From: an uncultured Roseicyclus sp. | GTDB lineage: Bacteria > Pseudomonadota > Alphaproteobacteria > Rhodobacterales > Rhodobacteraceae | Reading direction: 5' to 3' | Assembly (NCBI GenBank): GCA_947494975.1 | Contig: CANLXA010000004.1 | Coordinates: forward strand, 277,001-341,000 | DNA length: 64,000 nt | Shown here: positions 26,501-36,643 of the stretch, in pieces | Layout: each line of letters begins with the position of its first letter | How positions within the stretch are numbered: position 1 is the stretch's first letter | Position numbers and translations under genes: made by a program | The notes under the pieces: model-generated | What the model was told of the DNA's origin: nothing | What the model saw: the letters and a program-made list of their open reading frames with translations, nothing else | Database searches by the model: none

Positions 26501-28078
26501 TCAATGCAGCATCGCGCGGGCCTCATAGGCGCGCAGCGGCATACGGGCGGCGGGCCCATAGCCTTGTTTCGTATCGGGGTCGATCTCCGGAAACAGGGTC
26601 AGCACCTCGTCGCGAACCGCCTCGTCCAGATCGTTGAGAACCGTGGGGCCGGGCAGGAAGCTCTCGGTTGCGAGACCTTCGGAAAAGATGAGCTGGTGCT
26701 GATCGAACAGGACGTGGAAATAATCGACCTCGCCGCCGCTCAGCACCCGCACCGAGCAATCGTTGACCAGGTCCTTGGCCGCCACCAGAACCTCCTCTTC
26801 ACCGAACATCAGTTCCGCCATCCAATGGGTCAGCAACACGCGATGCTGCGGCGAGACGACAAGCCGGCGATGCATCCCGAACGTGCCCGCTTCGATCGCA
26901 ACCGGTGCAAACCGCCCATCGGCCGGCACCGTGCGCGACCCGATCCAGCGGATCGGCTGCAAGCCGTTGTCGCGGGTCTCGATCAGGTCACCCGCCCGCA
27001 ACTCCTCCACCGGCCTTTCGCCCCGGTCGGTCAGGATCATCGTGCCGCGCACGAAACACGGGATCGCGGTGATCGTGACAAAGGCCGTGTCGGTGATCCC
27101 GGTTCCATCATCGGCCGTATAGGTGAAGTTGATGGTTTCCGGTTCGGTCAGGTTGGTCTGGCTGGCGGGCGCGACCACCTGAAGCTCGCCGTTCGGCAAC
27201 AGGGTGATCTCGTGCCCCGAACTCAGCGTCACCGTGTCGTTGGGATTCACCTCGATCCCGTTGACATGGGTGATGAACGCCACCCCGCCCGAGGTCGGAT
27301 CATTGGCCAGCACGTCAATCGCGGTGACGAAGCCCTCGTAATAGGTGTGCACGTCATCCTGGGCGATGAACTCGCCCTGGATGGAATCCGCCGCGATCAG
27401 AACGGCGGAATCGTAGGAGCTGTCGCCGACATCGGCGATGCCGATCTGGATGTTGTTCTCCACCCCCGCATTCACCGGCATCACCAGGGTGAGCGTCACG
27501 GTGAAGCCGTCCATCTCGGTGTTGTAATCGTCGTTCGTGTTGTTGTTGAACAGCGTCTCGTTTTCGTCCTGGTTGACCGAGTTGATCTGCGTGACGTTCA
27601 CCACCGGCGATGTCACCAACTGGCCATTGACCCAGACGCCGAAGATGTCGTTGTAGATGGAGCCGGAATATTCCGGGTATTCCTCCGATGCGAAGGTGAA
27701 CTGCATCGTGATGAAGTCGGTCGTCGGGATGAAATCGATGTCGAGATAGCTGGCATCATAGGTGTTGGCGCCCGCCGCCGCGTTGAAATCGGCGTTGTTG
27801 TTCTGACCGGATGTGTTGGTCGATGTGTTGGTTGCGCGGTTCGGGTCGCCGTTCGACCGTGTGATATGGCTGGCACGGCCCGTCGACAGGATCACGCCGG
27901 TATCCGATGGCGTCAGGGCGCCCGCAACGGCGTCGCCATTGGTGTAGATGCCCGAGGATTGGCTCCACCCCGAATAGCTGGCATCGGTCACCGTCACCCC
28001 GGGGCCGAAGATGGTGTTGGCCATCAGCAGCGCGGAGGCACCTTCATTGATTGGTAGTTCGTCACCCGTCGCCGGCAT
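26501..28078 (-). CDS. choice-of-anchor L and Hint domain protein
   Basis: A 525-residue secreted-type protein without a classical signal peptide. Residues about 15-235 form a choice-of-anchor L domain (FTFASEEYPEYSGSIYNDIFGVWVNG signature at about 127-152). An Ig-like cadherin-type segment (about 240-337) follows. The Hint domain starts at Cys341 (PCFVRGTMILTDRGERPVEELRAGDL) and has the conserved SPQHRVLL (His412), so it keeps the residues expected for autoprocessing. Such proteins are probably exported by type I secretion. The Hint half could cleave or anchor the N-terminal half. Confidence 0.85.
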   Translation of the reverse strand: MPATGDELPINEGASALLMANTIFGPGVTVTDASYSGWSQSSGIYTNGDAVAGALTPSDTGVILSTGRASHITRSNGDPNRATNTSTNTSGQNNNADFNAAAGANTYDASYLDIDFIPTTDFITMQFTFASEEYPEYSGSIYNDIFGVWVNGQLVTSPVVNVTQINSVNQDENETLFNNNTNDDYNTEMDGFTVTLTLVMPVNAGVENNIQIGIADVGDSSYDSAVLIAADSIQGEFIAQDDVHTYYEGFVTAIDVLANDPTSGGVAFITHVNGIEVNPNDTVTLSSGHEITLLPNGELQVVAPASQTNLTEPETINFTYTADDGTGITDTAFVTITAIPCFVRGTMILTDRGERPVEELRAGDLIETRDNGLQPIRWIGSRTVPADGRFAPVAIEAGTFGMHRRLVVSPQHRVLLTHWMAELMFGEEEVLVAAKDLVNDCSVRVLSGGEVDYFHVLFDQHQLIFSEGLATESFLPGPTVLNDLDEAVRDEVLTLFPEIDPDTKQGYGPAARMPLRAYEARAMLH

Positions 28079-28375
28079 AGCGTCGCATCACCCTTACGGG
28101 CCGAGGGTCAGCATGGCGGCGACAATGACCGTCTCGCACGGCCACGCATCACGCTTGCGCGCCTGCGGGTCTTCGCGGGACTGTTCTCGTTACTCTGCTC
28201 GATGCGGCGCATTTTTGCGTCCGCTGCCTGCCTCGGCGTTATTATTGATCCCGTCGTTAACATATGTCCGGGCCAGTCCATCCCATTTTCAGCAGGTCCA
28301 TGTCGTGTTCTTGCCACATTGTGATCCATCGGCCACGCCGCTAACGTGCTGCTTTCACTCGAACTTGAGGTTTCC
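28079..28375. other. intergenic region between the Hint operon and dapE
   Basis: This 297-base gap separates the divergent Hint-domain operon from dapE. It is more A+T-rich in its middle (gttattattgatcccgtcg and gttaacatatg) and presumably holds both promoters. I see no convincing gene, RNA or strong repeat in it. Confidence 0.45.
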
Positions 28376-29530
28376 ATGCCCGCACATCCCGTTGATCCCG
28401 TCGCGTTGACCGCCGATCTTGTTCGCTGCAATTCGGTGACCCCGCTGGAAGGCGGCGCCCTGGTTTTGCTGCAAGATGTGTTGTCTGCGGCGGGGTTCGA
28501 CTGCACCCGGGTGGACCGCAACGGGATCGCGAACCTCTATGCCCGCTGGGGCACGCGCGGCAACGGCAAGGCGTTCGGGTTCAACGGCCATACCGATGTG
28601 GTGCCGGTGGGCGATGAAGCCGCATGGACCCATCCGCCCTTCGGCGCTGAGGTGGAGGGCGACTGGCTCTATGGTCGGGGCGCGACCGACATGAAATCCG
28701 GTGTCGCGGCCTTCGCGGCGGCGGCGATTGATTTCGTGCGGGACACGCCCCCCGACGGCGCCGTGATCCTGGCCATCACCGGTGATGAGGAGGGCGAGAG
28801 CACCGATGGCACCACCGCGCTGCTCGATTGGATGGCGGAGAGTGGCGAGCGTATGGATGTCTGCATCGTGGGCGAGCCGACCTGCCCCGAGCAGATCGGC
28901 GACATGATCAAGATCGGTCGGCGCGGCGCGCTCACCGCGTTTTTCGAGGTGATCGGCAAACAGGGCCATTCCGCCTATCTGCACAAGGTCATCAACCCGA
29001 TGCCCGCTGTGGCGCTTCTGGGCCACCGGCTCTCAACCCATGTGCTGGACGAGGGCAATGACCACTTCGACCCCTCCACCTGCGCCATCACCACCATCGA
29101 TACCGGCAATCCGGCGGGCAACGTCATCCCCGCCCGCACGAAGATGACCGTGAACCTGCGCTTCAACGATCTCCACACCGGTGACAGCCTCACCGCATGG
29201 TTGCGGGAGGAGGCCGACAAGGTCGCATCAGAAACCGGCACCCGCATCGAGATGACGACGAAGCTCAGCGGTGAGTCCTTCCTGACCCCGCCCGGCGATC
29301 TGTCTTCGCTGGTTGCAAGCGCCGTGCAGGCCGAAACGGGCCGCACGCCCGAAATGTCGACCACCGGCGGCACCTCAGATGCCCGGTTCGTGAAAAACCA
29401 TTGCCCTGTCGTGGAGTTCGGCCTTGTCGGGCACCGGATGCATCAGGTCGATGAACGGGTCCGGATCAGCGATATCCACGACCTCAAGCGCGTCTATACC
29501 CGCGTGCTCACCGACTATTTCGCACCCTAG
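28376..29530 (+). CDS. dapE: succinyl-diaminopimelate desuccinylase
   Basis: Zinc-dependent M20-family hydrolase that removes succinate from N-succinyl-LL-diaminopimelate in lysine and cell-wall synthesis. The 384 residues contain the metal-site blocks [41 protein letters not shown] and VGEPTC, and the dimerisation-domain KQGHSAY motif. The ATG at 28376 follows a tgagg site, and the frame upstream has no family similarity. It ends 4 bases inside the convergent DUF3179 gene. Confidence 0.95.
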   Translation: MPAHPVDPVALTADLVRCNSVTPLEGGALVLLQDVLSAAGFDCTRVDRNGIANLYARWGTRGNGKAFGFNGHTDVVPVGDEAAWTHPPFGAEVEGDWLYGRGATDMKSGVAAFAAAAIDFVRDTPPDGAVILAITGDEEGESTDGTTALLDWMAESGERMDVCIVGEPTCPEQIGDMIKIGRRGALTAFFEVIGKQGHSAYLHKVINPMPAVALLGHRLSTHVLDEGNDHFDPSTCAITTIDTGNPAGNVIPARTKMTVNLRFNDLHTGDSLTAWLREEADKVASETGTRIEMTTKLSGESFLTPPGDLSSLVASAVQAETGRTPEMSTTGGTSDARFVKNHCPVVEFGLVGHRMHQVDERVRISDIHDLKRVYTRVLTDYFAP

Positions 29531-30918
29531 CCGCCCGGTTCCCACAATTCGGTGTCGGGGTGGAATTGTGACCACGCGAACCAGAACGCCTGATGGCTGC
29601 CCAGATCCTCGCCCTCCGGTCCGACCGCGCGAATGCCGCCGGCATCCAGTTCCAGCCGCACATCCTCCACCGCGATCTCCGCGCCCGAGAGCAAAGCGGC
29701 CATCGCGGTGCTGCGCTGAAAGGCGACGGGCGTGCCCGATGCGGTCACGACCCCGATGATATCCTCCTGCACCGGAAGGCGCGGATCGACATCACCGATG
29801 GGAAAGATCGGGCCATCCGCATCACGCCCGTTGCGGAAGTCGAAATCGCGCCCCAGCGCCAGCGCCTCCACCAGAACGGTCGTCTCGGGATGCGCCTCGC
29901 GCCAGGAGGCCCAATCGGTCGTCACAACGCTGGCCTGGTCCAGTTGCAAACCGATCTCGGCCAGCGGCCCCGTCACGGCGCGGCCCAGGAACGTATCGAA
30001 CACGGAATAGGTATTGATGTCATACATCACCTTGTTCGACCGGATCAGCAGGCCAGATGTGCGCAGGATCGGGCGCTCCACGCCGTCGGGCATATTGTCG
30101 GTGAAATAGGCCTGTGCCGCGCCGCACAAGGTGCAATAGGGAATGCCCAGATGCCGCCCGCCCAACGTGTCGTTGACCATTTCGCGCACTTCCATGATCT
30201 GGCGCGGATAGGCGCGATATTCGCCATTCACCTCGATCCCGAAAACGATGTCATCATCGTCGAGCCAGGTGGCTTCCTCCGCCGTCTCGACCTCGGGATT
30301 GTCGGCCGCGGGGATGCAATTGCACGGCGTGTCGGTGGTGTCATAGGGCCGATCATCAATCAGGACCCCGCCCCAGGATACCATGCGCCAGTCGATATCA
30401 CCCTCCACGAAGATGCGCTCCCATCCCGGGACAAACGCGGTATAGATCCTGCGCTTGGCCTCAAGATAACCCGGAAAATCCGGGATCTCCCACGCCATCA
30501 GATGGTTGGTGATCTCCTCCTGCGGATTGCCCGCGCCCGGCTCGATTTGCAGCAGGGTGGCGCCAGCCTCAGCCATCGCCTGATCAAACGACATCCGGAA
30601 GCTGAAGCGCATCATGTCGCTGATCAGCCAGGCCAGGCGCGGATCGCCGGAGGCCGCAATGGTCTCCAGCGCGGCATCCTGTTCCGCCGTCCAGGCCCCC
30701 TGATCGAACACCTGCACGAAGGTCACGCGCACCGCCTCGGCCAGTTCGTCGGGCAAGGGCCCTTCGGGGATGGCGGGCGGGGTGCCGAATTCCTCGATCA
30801 CGTAATCGGGCAGGTCCACCTCCTGCTGCGCGATGGCGCCCGCGCCGGGGAGCAGCCCGAGCACAAGCAGCGGGACGGCAAACAGAAACCGAAACGGGAG
30901 TTTGGATTTGATCAGCAT
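29527..30918 (-). CDS. exported DUF3179 domain protein
   Basis: A 463-residue protein with an N-terminal signal or anchor ([24 protein letters not shown]). It carries the DUF3179 core, seen in [46 protein letters not shown] and then [15 protein letters not shown] with its CxxC pair, plus a late [12 protein letters not shown] region. The family is usually found in the periplasm and has no proven activity. The CxxC could be a redox or metal site. Confidence 0.82.
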   Translation of the reverse strand: MLIKSKLPFRFLFAVPLLVLGLLPGAGAIAQQEVDLPDYVIEEFGTPPAIPEGPLPDELAEAVRVTFVQVFDQGAWTAEQDAALETIAASGDPRLAWLISDMMRFSFRMSFDQAMAEAGATLLQIEPGAGNPQEEITNHLMAWEIPDFPGYLEAKRRIYTAFVPGWERIFVEGDIDWRMVSWGGVLIDDRPYDTTDTPCNCIPAADNPEVETAEEATWLDDDDIVFGIEVNGEYRAYPRQIMEVREMVNDTLGGRHLGIPYCTLCGAAQAYFTDNMPDGVERPILRTSGLLIRSNKVMYDINTYSVFDTFLGRAVTGPLAEIGLQLDQASVVTTDWASWREAHPETTVLVEALALGRDFDFRNGRDADGPIFPIGDVDPRLPVQEDIIGVVTASGTPVAFQRSTAMAALLSGAEIAVEDVRLELDAGGIRAVGPEGEDLGSHQAFWFAWSQFHPDTELWEPGG

Positions 30919-31067
30919 GGGCAACCTTCGGGATATGTCACGAGGGGCGGTCGGGATGCTGCAAAGCATTCCGGGAATCCGTGATCCGCACCAATCACGT
31001 TTGCTTTAGACGGGACTGTCGCCATTTCCGCGATGACGCCCGGGCGGCCCCATGTTAGGGCAGCGTC

Positions 31068-33320
31068 ATGAGCAAACTCCCCTCCAAAGATCAGCTGCTG
31101 GCATGGATCGCCGACAATCCCGGCGCGCAATCCAAGCGCGACATCGCCAAGGCGTTCGGCATCAAGGGATCCGCGCGGATCGACCTCAAGAAGCTGCTCA
31201 AGGAGTTGGAGGCCGACGGCCATCTGGAAAAGAAGCGCCGCACCTATCGCGACCCGGAAAAGCTGCCGCCCGTCACCATCCTCTCGGTGCAGGCGCCCGA
31301 CGACAATGGCGATCTTTTCGCGCGCCCTCTGGAATGGCATGGCGACGGGCCAGAGCCCCGGGTGCTCTACACGCCGCGCAATGCGGATCCGGCGCTGGGA
31401 GAGGGGGATCGCATCCTCGCCAAGCTCTTCGAGGCGCGGGGCGAGGATCACCAATACACCGCCAAACTGATCCGCAAGATCGGCACCAATCCCCGGAAAA
31501 TCCTCGGGATTTTCCGAAGTGCGGCCGAAGGCGGGCGGATCATCCCGATCTCCAAAGGTGCAGATAAGGAATGGCAGGTCCGTGGCGGCGATACCCACGG
31601 CGCCAAGGATGGCGAGCTGGTGGAGGGGGAGCTTGCCGGTCCCAAATCCCGCATGGGCGCGCCCCGCGCGCGCATCACCAGCCGTCTGGGTGATCCCGGC
31701 GCGCCGCGCGCGGTGTCGCTGATTGCAATCCACGAACACGGCATCCCCGATGCCTTCCCCGATGCGGTGATGGCGCAGGCCGATGCGGCCAAGCCCGCGG
31801 GCCTGAAGGGCCGCCAGGATTTTCGCGACATGCCGCTTGTCACCATCGACCCGGCTGACGCGCGCGACCATGACGATGCCTGTTATGCCCATGCCGATGA
31901 CGACCCCAAGAACAAGGGTGGCCATGTCATCTGGGTCGCCATCGCCGACGTCGCCCATTACGTCACGCCGGGATCGGCGCTGGACCGTGAGGCGCGCAAG
32001 CGGGGCAATTCCACCTATTTCCCGGATCGCGTCGTGCCGATGCTGCCGGATCGCTTGTCAGGCGACCTTTGCTCGCTGCACGAAGGCGTGCCCCGCGCCG
32101 TGATTGCCGTGCGCATGGTCATCGACGCCGAGGGGCGGAAGATCGCGCACAGCTTCCATCGCGGCCTGATGCAATCGGCCGCCTCACTGCATTACGAAGA
32201 GGTCCAGGCCGCCCGGGACGGCACGCCCAACGACAAGACCAGCCCGCTCTTGGAGCCGGTGATCCGGCCGCTCTACGCGGCCTATGAGGCGCTCCTGACC
32301 GCACGCGGCAAACGCCAACCGCTGGAGCTGGATCTGCCGGAGCGGCGGATCGAGTTGGCCGAGGACGGCACCGTGACATCGGTGGCCTTCAAGGACCGGC
32401 TCGATGCCCATCGGCTGATCGAGGAATTCATGGTGCTGGCCAACGTGGCGGCGGCGGAAACCCTGATCGCCAAACGCACGCCGCTTCTGTTCCGGATCCA
32501 TGAGGAACCCTCCCCGGAAAAACTCGATGCCCTGCGCGAGGTGGCGGAGGCGTCCGGCCTTGTGCTCGCCAAGGGGCAGGTCCTGCAAACCCGGCACCTC
32601 AACGCGCTCCTGAAAGGCGCGGTCGATAGCGGGCAGTCCGAGTTGATCTCCCTCTCCACCCTGCGCTCGATGCAGCAGGCCTACTACAACCCCGAGAATT
32701 TCGGGCATTTCGGGCTCGCGCTGAAATCCTACGCGCATTTCACCTCGCCGATCCGGCGCTACGCCGACCTGATCGTGCACCGCGCGCTGATCAGCGCCCA
32801 TGGTTGGGGTAAGGACGGGTTGGCGCCCGATGAGATCGACCGGCTGGAAGAGACCGCAAAGCTGATCTCCGACACCGAACGCCGCTCGATGGTGGCGGAG
32901 CGCGACACGTCGGACCGCTACCTCGCCGCCTACCTCTCGGACCGTGTCGGCGCGGAATTTGGCGGCCGTATCTCCGGCATCGCCCGGTTCGGCGTCTTCG
33001 TGAAGCTCGATGAAACGGGCGCCGACGGGCTGCTGCCGATGCGCGCCCTGGGGCAGGAATATTTCCACTATGACGCCGAAAGCCAGACCCTGATGGGGGC
33101 CGATACCGGCATCATCATCGGCGTCGGCGACCGGGTGCGCGTGAAGTTGGCCGAAGCGGTGCCGGTGACCGGTGGATTGACGCTGGAGCTTCTGGAACAT
33201 GAGGGGCAGGCGCGGCCGCAATCCCGGCGCAAGGGGCGGCGAAAACCACCCGCGCGGCGCAAGGTCGGCGGCACCAAGGCGCGGAACACCAAGCTGCGCA
33301 AGAAGGCCGCGCGCCGGTGA
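31068..33320 (+). CDS. rnr: ribonuclease R
   Basis: Processive 3'-5' exoribonuclease that degrades structured RNA. The 750-residue protein has an N-terminal winged-helix segment (residues 1-55), cold-shock/OB domains, the RNB catalytic domain with the Asp cluster TIDPADARDHDD (259-270), the SLHEGVPRAVIAV and YAHFTSPIRRYADLIVHRAL blocks, a C-terminal S1 domain (GRISGIARFGVFVKLDETGADGLLP) and a Lys/Arg-rich tail (RRKGRRKPPARRKVGG). It appears to be transcribed alone; an inverted repeat (GCCGGTT/AACCGGC, 33337-33362) follows the stop but lacks a T tract. Confidence 0.96.
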   Translation: MSKLPSKDQLLAWIADNPGAQSKRDIAKAFGIKGSARIDLKKLLKELEADGHLEKKRRTYRDPEKLPPVTILSVQAPDDNGDLFARPLEWHGDGPEPRVLYTPRNADPALGEGDRILAKLFEARGEDHQYTAKLIRKIGTNPRKILGIFRSAAEGGRIIPISKGADKEWQVRGGDTHGAKDGELVEGELAGPKSRMGAPRARITSRLGDPGAPRAVSLIAIHEHGIPDAFPDAVMAQADAAKPAGLKGRQDFRDMPLVTIDPADARDHDDACYAHADDDPKNKGGHVIWVAIADVAHYVTPGSALDREARKRGNSTYFPDRVVPMLPDRLSGDLCSLHEGVPRAVIAVRMVIDAEGRKIAHSFHRGLMQSAASLHYEEVQAARDGTPNDKTSPLLEPVIRPLYAAYEALLTARGKRQPLELDLPERRIELAEDGTVTSVAFKDRLDAHRLIEEFMVLANVAAAETLIAKRTPLLFRIHEEPSPEKLDALREVAEASGLVLAKGQVLQTRHLNALLKGAVDSGQSELISLSTLRSMQQAYYNPENFGHFGLALKSYAHFTSPIRRYADLIVHRALISAHGWGKDGLAPDEIDRLEETAKLISDTERRSMVAERDTSDRYLAAYLSDRVGAEFGGRISGIARFGVFVKLDETGADGLLPMRALGQEYFHYDAESQTLMGADTGIIIGVGDRVRVKLAEAVPVTGGLTLELLEHEGQARPQSRRKGRRKPPARRKVGGTKARNTKLRKKAARR

Positions 33321-33452
33321 CGATCCTCCGATCTTTGCCGGTTTCACGGCACGCTAACCGGCAGAACCCCGCGCATCGGTTGCGCAAAACCTGTTAGTCT
33401 TAACCGATTTTGCTGTATCGTAGCGCCGTCGAGCATAAGTGAGCCGTTGCAC

Positions 33453-34973
33453 ATGTCTGGCTTTGTCCGCGTATCCGTCCTGGCCCTGTTGATCGGGGCC
33501 GCCCCGGCCCTGGCCGCGCCACCGGCCAATTCGCCGATCCCGTCACCGCGCCCGGAACAGATCGCATCGGCGACGCCTTCCGCGGTCGAGATCACCCCAA
33601 GACGGGGCGTCGAGATCGAAGTGATCGCCGTGACGGCCATCGAGGAGGCCGAAGAGACCTCGGCCGATGGCGCTTCGGTGACCGGTCTCGTGACATCGGG
33701 AACGGATGCGGAGGAGGGGCCCAGCGCCCTTGCCGTCGACGTGTCGCGCCGCCCCACGATGCGCGGCGCGGTTCCCGCCGAGTTTGCGGCGCGGGCGGAG
33801 GCGCTCAGGGACGCCGCCGACGCCGCCGGGCGCGCCACCGAAACCTCCGATCCCGAATTCCGCGCCTGGATCGCGGCGTTTCAGACCCGCGCGCTTGCGG
33901 CGGGCATCACGCGCGCCACGTTCGACCAAGCCTTCGAGGGTGTGCAGCTCAACACCCGCGTGTTGGAGCGCGACCGCAACCAGGCCGAGTTTTCCCGCGC
34001 GCTGTGGGATTATCTGGATACCGCCGTGTCGGCCACGCGGGTCGAAAACGGGCGCACGCAACTGGCCGAATACCGGACGACCCTGGCCCGTATCGAGGAG
34101 CAATATCGGGTGGAGGCCGAAGTCGTGGCCGCCATCTGGGGTCTCGAAAGCGCCTATGGCGCGATGCGCGGCTCCACCGATATCATCGAGGCGATGGCGT
34201 CGCTGGCCTATGACGGGCGGCGGCAGGACTTCTTCGAAGCGCAACTGATCGCGGCGTTGCAGATCCTGCAGGCGGGCGATACGCGGCCCCGCAACATGAC
34301 CGGATCCTGGGCCGGGGCGATGGGCCATACCCAGTTCATGCCCACCTCCTATCTGGAATTCGCGCAGGATTTCACCGGCGACGGGCGCCGCGATATCTGG
34401 AGCGACAATCCCATCGACGCGCTGGCCTCCACCGCCCATTACCTGGCCGAACATGGCTGGACCTATGGCCAGCCCTGGGGGCTGGAAGTGACCCTGCCCG
34501 ACGGGTTCGACTATGCGCTGGCAGGCGAACAGGAACGGATCGGCGCGGCGTTCTGGAACGGGCAGGGGGTGCGGCTGATCAACGGCGACCCGATCCCCGA
34601 CCATGGCCCCGCCTCCATCCTGCTGCCCGCCGGTCATCGCGGCGTCGCGCTGGTGGTGTTCAACAATTTCCGCGTGATCGAGCGCTATAATCCCGCGGAT
34701 GCCTATGTGATCGCCGTCGGGCATCTGAGCGACCGGATCACCGGCGGTCCGGCCTTCGAGGCCGGCTGGCCGCGCGGCGACCGCGCCCTCAGCTTTGATG
34801 AACGGCAGGAGATGCAGCGCCATCTGCAATCGGCGGGGCATTATTCCGGCCGGATCGACGGGCTGGTCGGCCCGATCACGATCGCCGCCGTGCGCAGCTA
34901 TCAGACCGCCATCGGCGTCACGCCCGATGGCTACGCGTCGCTCTCGATCCTGGAGCGGCTCCGCAATTCCTGA
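33453..34973 (+). CDS. lytic murein transglycosylase (MltB-type) with peptidoglycan-binding domain
   Basis: A 506-residue exported enzyme that cleaves the MurNAc-GlcNAc bond. Parts in order: signal peptide (VRVSVLALLIGAAPALA), a long Ala/Glu-rich linker (about 30-130), the SLT_2 catalytic domain with the glutamate in AIWGLESAYGAMRG, the typical GSWAGAMGHTQFMPTSYLEFAQDFTGDGRRDIW block, and a C-terminal peptidoglycan-binding repeat (MQRHLQSAGHYSGRIDGLVGPITIAAVRSYQ). The ATG at 33453 is preferred over a TTG six bases upstream. A second copy of this domain layout is encoded at 46249-47424. Confidence 0.92.
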   Translation: MSGFVRVSVLALLIGAAPALAAPPANSPIPSPRPEQIASATPSAVEITPRRGVEIEVIAVTAIEEAEETSADGASVTGLVTSGTDAEEGPSALAVDVSRRPTMRGAVPAEFAARAEALRDAADAAGRATETSDPEFRAWIAAFQTRALAAGITRATFDQAFEGVQLNTRVLERDRNQAEFSRALWDYLDTAVSATRVENGRTQLAEYRTTLARIEEQYRVEAEVVAAIWGLESAYGAMRGSTDIIEAMASLAYDGRRQDFFEAQLIAALQILQAGDTRPRNMTGSWAGAMGHTQFMPTSYLEFAQDFTGDGRRDIWSDNPIDALASTAHYLAEHGWTYGQPWGLEVTLPDGFDYALAGEQERIGAAFWNGQGVRLINGDPIPDHGPASILLPAGHRGVALVVFNNFRVIERYNPADAYVIAVGHLSDRITGGPAFEAGWPRGDRALSFDERQEMQRHLQSAGHYSGRIDGLVGPITIAAVRSYQTAIGVTPDGYASLSILERLRNS

Positions 34974-35129
34974 GGCTGGGCGCGGCCATGGCTCCGCCAT
35001 GACAGGGCGATGCCCGTCCGGGCGGGTGCGCGCGCCGGGTGGCGTCAAACCCCGTCGCCATGATCCGCGCCACCCACGAAGCTGCCGTGAGCCAATCCCT
35101 CCACCAACCCGTTTGACCCCGAGGCCAAG

Positions 35130-35594
35130 ATGACAGATGCCCCGTCCCCACCCTTCCGCATCCGTGGCCTGGGCGAGATCGCCATCCGCTGCGATGATGT
35201 CGCCGCGATGGCGGCGTTTTACGAACACACGCTCGGCCTTGAGCGGATGCAGGGCAACGCCAATGATCGGATCGTCTTCTTCCGCATCGCCGAAGGCTAT
35301 GGCGGGCATACGCAGATCCTCGCCCTGTTCGACAAGGCGCTGTCGGGTCGGCCCGGCCTGCACCCCACCAGCACCCAGGCCCCGGAAACCGGCGCGCGGT
35401 CCTCGCTCCACCACATCGCCCTGTCCCTGCCTTATGCCGAACAGGACGCCGTGATGGCCTGGTACGACGCGCAGGACCGGCCCTATCGCGTGGAGCATTT
35501 CGGCTGGGTCGGATGGCGCGGGGTGTTCACCGAGGACCCGGAGGGAAATACGGTGGAACTGGTCGCTTATCACCCGGATCTGCTGGATCCTTAG
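35130..35594 (+). CDS. VOC-family (glyoxalase/bleomycin-resistance fold) protein
   Basis: A 154-residue protein with the vicinal-oxygen-chelate fold: an N-terminal GLGEIAIRCDDVAAMAAFYEHTLGLERM module and a C-terminal module ending FTEDPEGNTVELVAYHPD. The HHIALSLP segment and the Glu of NTVELV are likely metal ligands. The family includes dioxygenases, glyoxalases and resistance proteins; the substrate is not apparent. It is probably monocistronic. Confidence 0.85.
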   Translation: MTDAPSPPFRIRGLGEIAIRCDDVAAMAAFYEHTLGLERMQGNANDRIVFFRIAEGYGGHTQILALFDKALSGRPGLHPTSTQAPETGARSSLHHIALSLPYAEQDAVMAWYDAQDRPYRVEHFGWVGWRGVFTEDPEGNTVELVAYHPDLLDP

Positions 35595-35728
35595 CGCATC
35601 TCCCGTTGCCAATACGGAAACGCTCTGTCCCGCGAAATGGGACGGGTTCGCAATTTCGCCACATTTACAAGCCCGGCGGCGTCTCCGCATAGTGGGGCAT
35701 ATTTCGTTATTAGTGCGAGCGTTGTTTT

Positions 35729-36643
35729 ATGGAACTTGCCATATTGCTCCTGGTGTTGGGCGCGGGGTTCGCCTTTTTCGGCGGCGATGACGACGCGGCC
35801 GAGGCGGAGACCGGCGCGCGCGACAGCAATCGCGTCGACGTCGAGGGCACCGAAACCGGCGATCTGCTCGAAGCGGTGGAGGCCAGCGTCGTCCGGGCGG
35901 GCGAGGGAGACGACACGATTGTCGGCTCCGACGGCGACGATGACATCTACGGCGAAGATGGCGATGACAGCATCCTGGGCGAGGCTGGCCGCGATTTCCT
36001 GTCCGGTGGGGATGGCGAGGATACGGTTCTGGGCGGCGCGGGCGACGACACGCTGCGCGGGCTCGATGATGATGATCAGCTTCTGGCCGAGGCGGGGGAC
36101 GATGTGGTGTTCGGCGGCGCGGGCAACGATTTCATCGATGGTGGGCTGGGCAATGACCGTCTGGATGGCGGCGCGGGCAATGACACGATCATCGATTTCA
36201 ACGGGTCGGGCACGCTGAACGGCGGCACCGGCGCCGACTTCCTCGATGCGGTGGCCGAGCCGCTTTATTCCGAGCCCGGGCAGAGCAGTACCGTGAGCGG
36301 CGGCTTCGGAAACGACTTCATTCGCGGCGACGATGGCGATGTGCTGACCGGCGGGCCGGGGGACGACGATTTCGAGCTCTACACCAACGGCGCCCTGGAC
36401 CCTGTCACAATCACCGATTTCGATCCTGCAGAAGAGGTCGTGGACATCTTTGCGGACCTTCCAGCCGACGTCATCGCGATGGGCGCGTCAACGATATCAG
36501 TTGTGATATCCTCGGATGGAACCGACCTTCACCTGGTCCTCAACATGCCCGATGGCAACGAGTCCATCGTCGCCGTTCTGCAAGGTCTTGGCGGGCTGCC
36601 GCCCACGACCATCATGGGGCAACTGACCGTCCGGGCGGCCTAG
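35729..36643 (+). CDS. membrane-tethered RTX calcium-binding repeat protein
   Basis: A 304-residue acidic protein. Residues 1-18 form a short hydrophobic N-terminal helix (MELAILLLVLGAGFAFFGG), followed by an Asp/Glu-rich segment and about eight RTX nonapeptides of the GGxGxDxLx type (GEGDDTIVGSDGDDDIYGEDGDD through GGAGNDFIDGGLGNDRLDGGAGND, about 55-165). A beta-rich C-terminal domain with DPVTITDFDPAEEVVDIF follows. RTX repeats bind calcium outside the cell. The N-terminal helix is unusual because most RTX proteins rely on a C-terminal type I secretion signal. Confidence 0.82.
   Translation: MELAILLLVLGAGFAFFGGDDDAAEAETGARDSNRVDVEGTETGDLLEAVEASVVRAGEGDDTIVGSDGDDDIYGEDGDDSILGEAGRDFLSGGDGEDTVLGGAGDDTLRGLDDDDQLLAEAGDDVVFGGAGNDFIDGGLGNDRLDGGAGNDTIIDFNGSGTLNGGTGADFLDAVAEPLYSEPGQSSTVSGGFGNDFIRGDDGDVLTGGPGDDDFELYTNGALDPVTITDFDPAEEVVDIFADLPADVIAMGASTISVVISSDGTDLHLVLNMPDGNESIVAVLQGLGGLPPTTIMGQLTVRAA

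Noticed and set aside
33390..33420. CtrA-like half sites in TGTTAGTCTTAACCG upstream of the first lytic transglycosylase
   Set aside because: Only one good half site is present and the spacing is wrong, so it could easily be chance.
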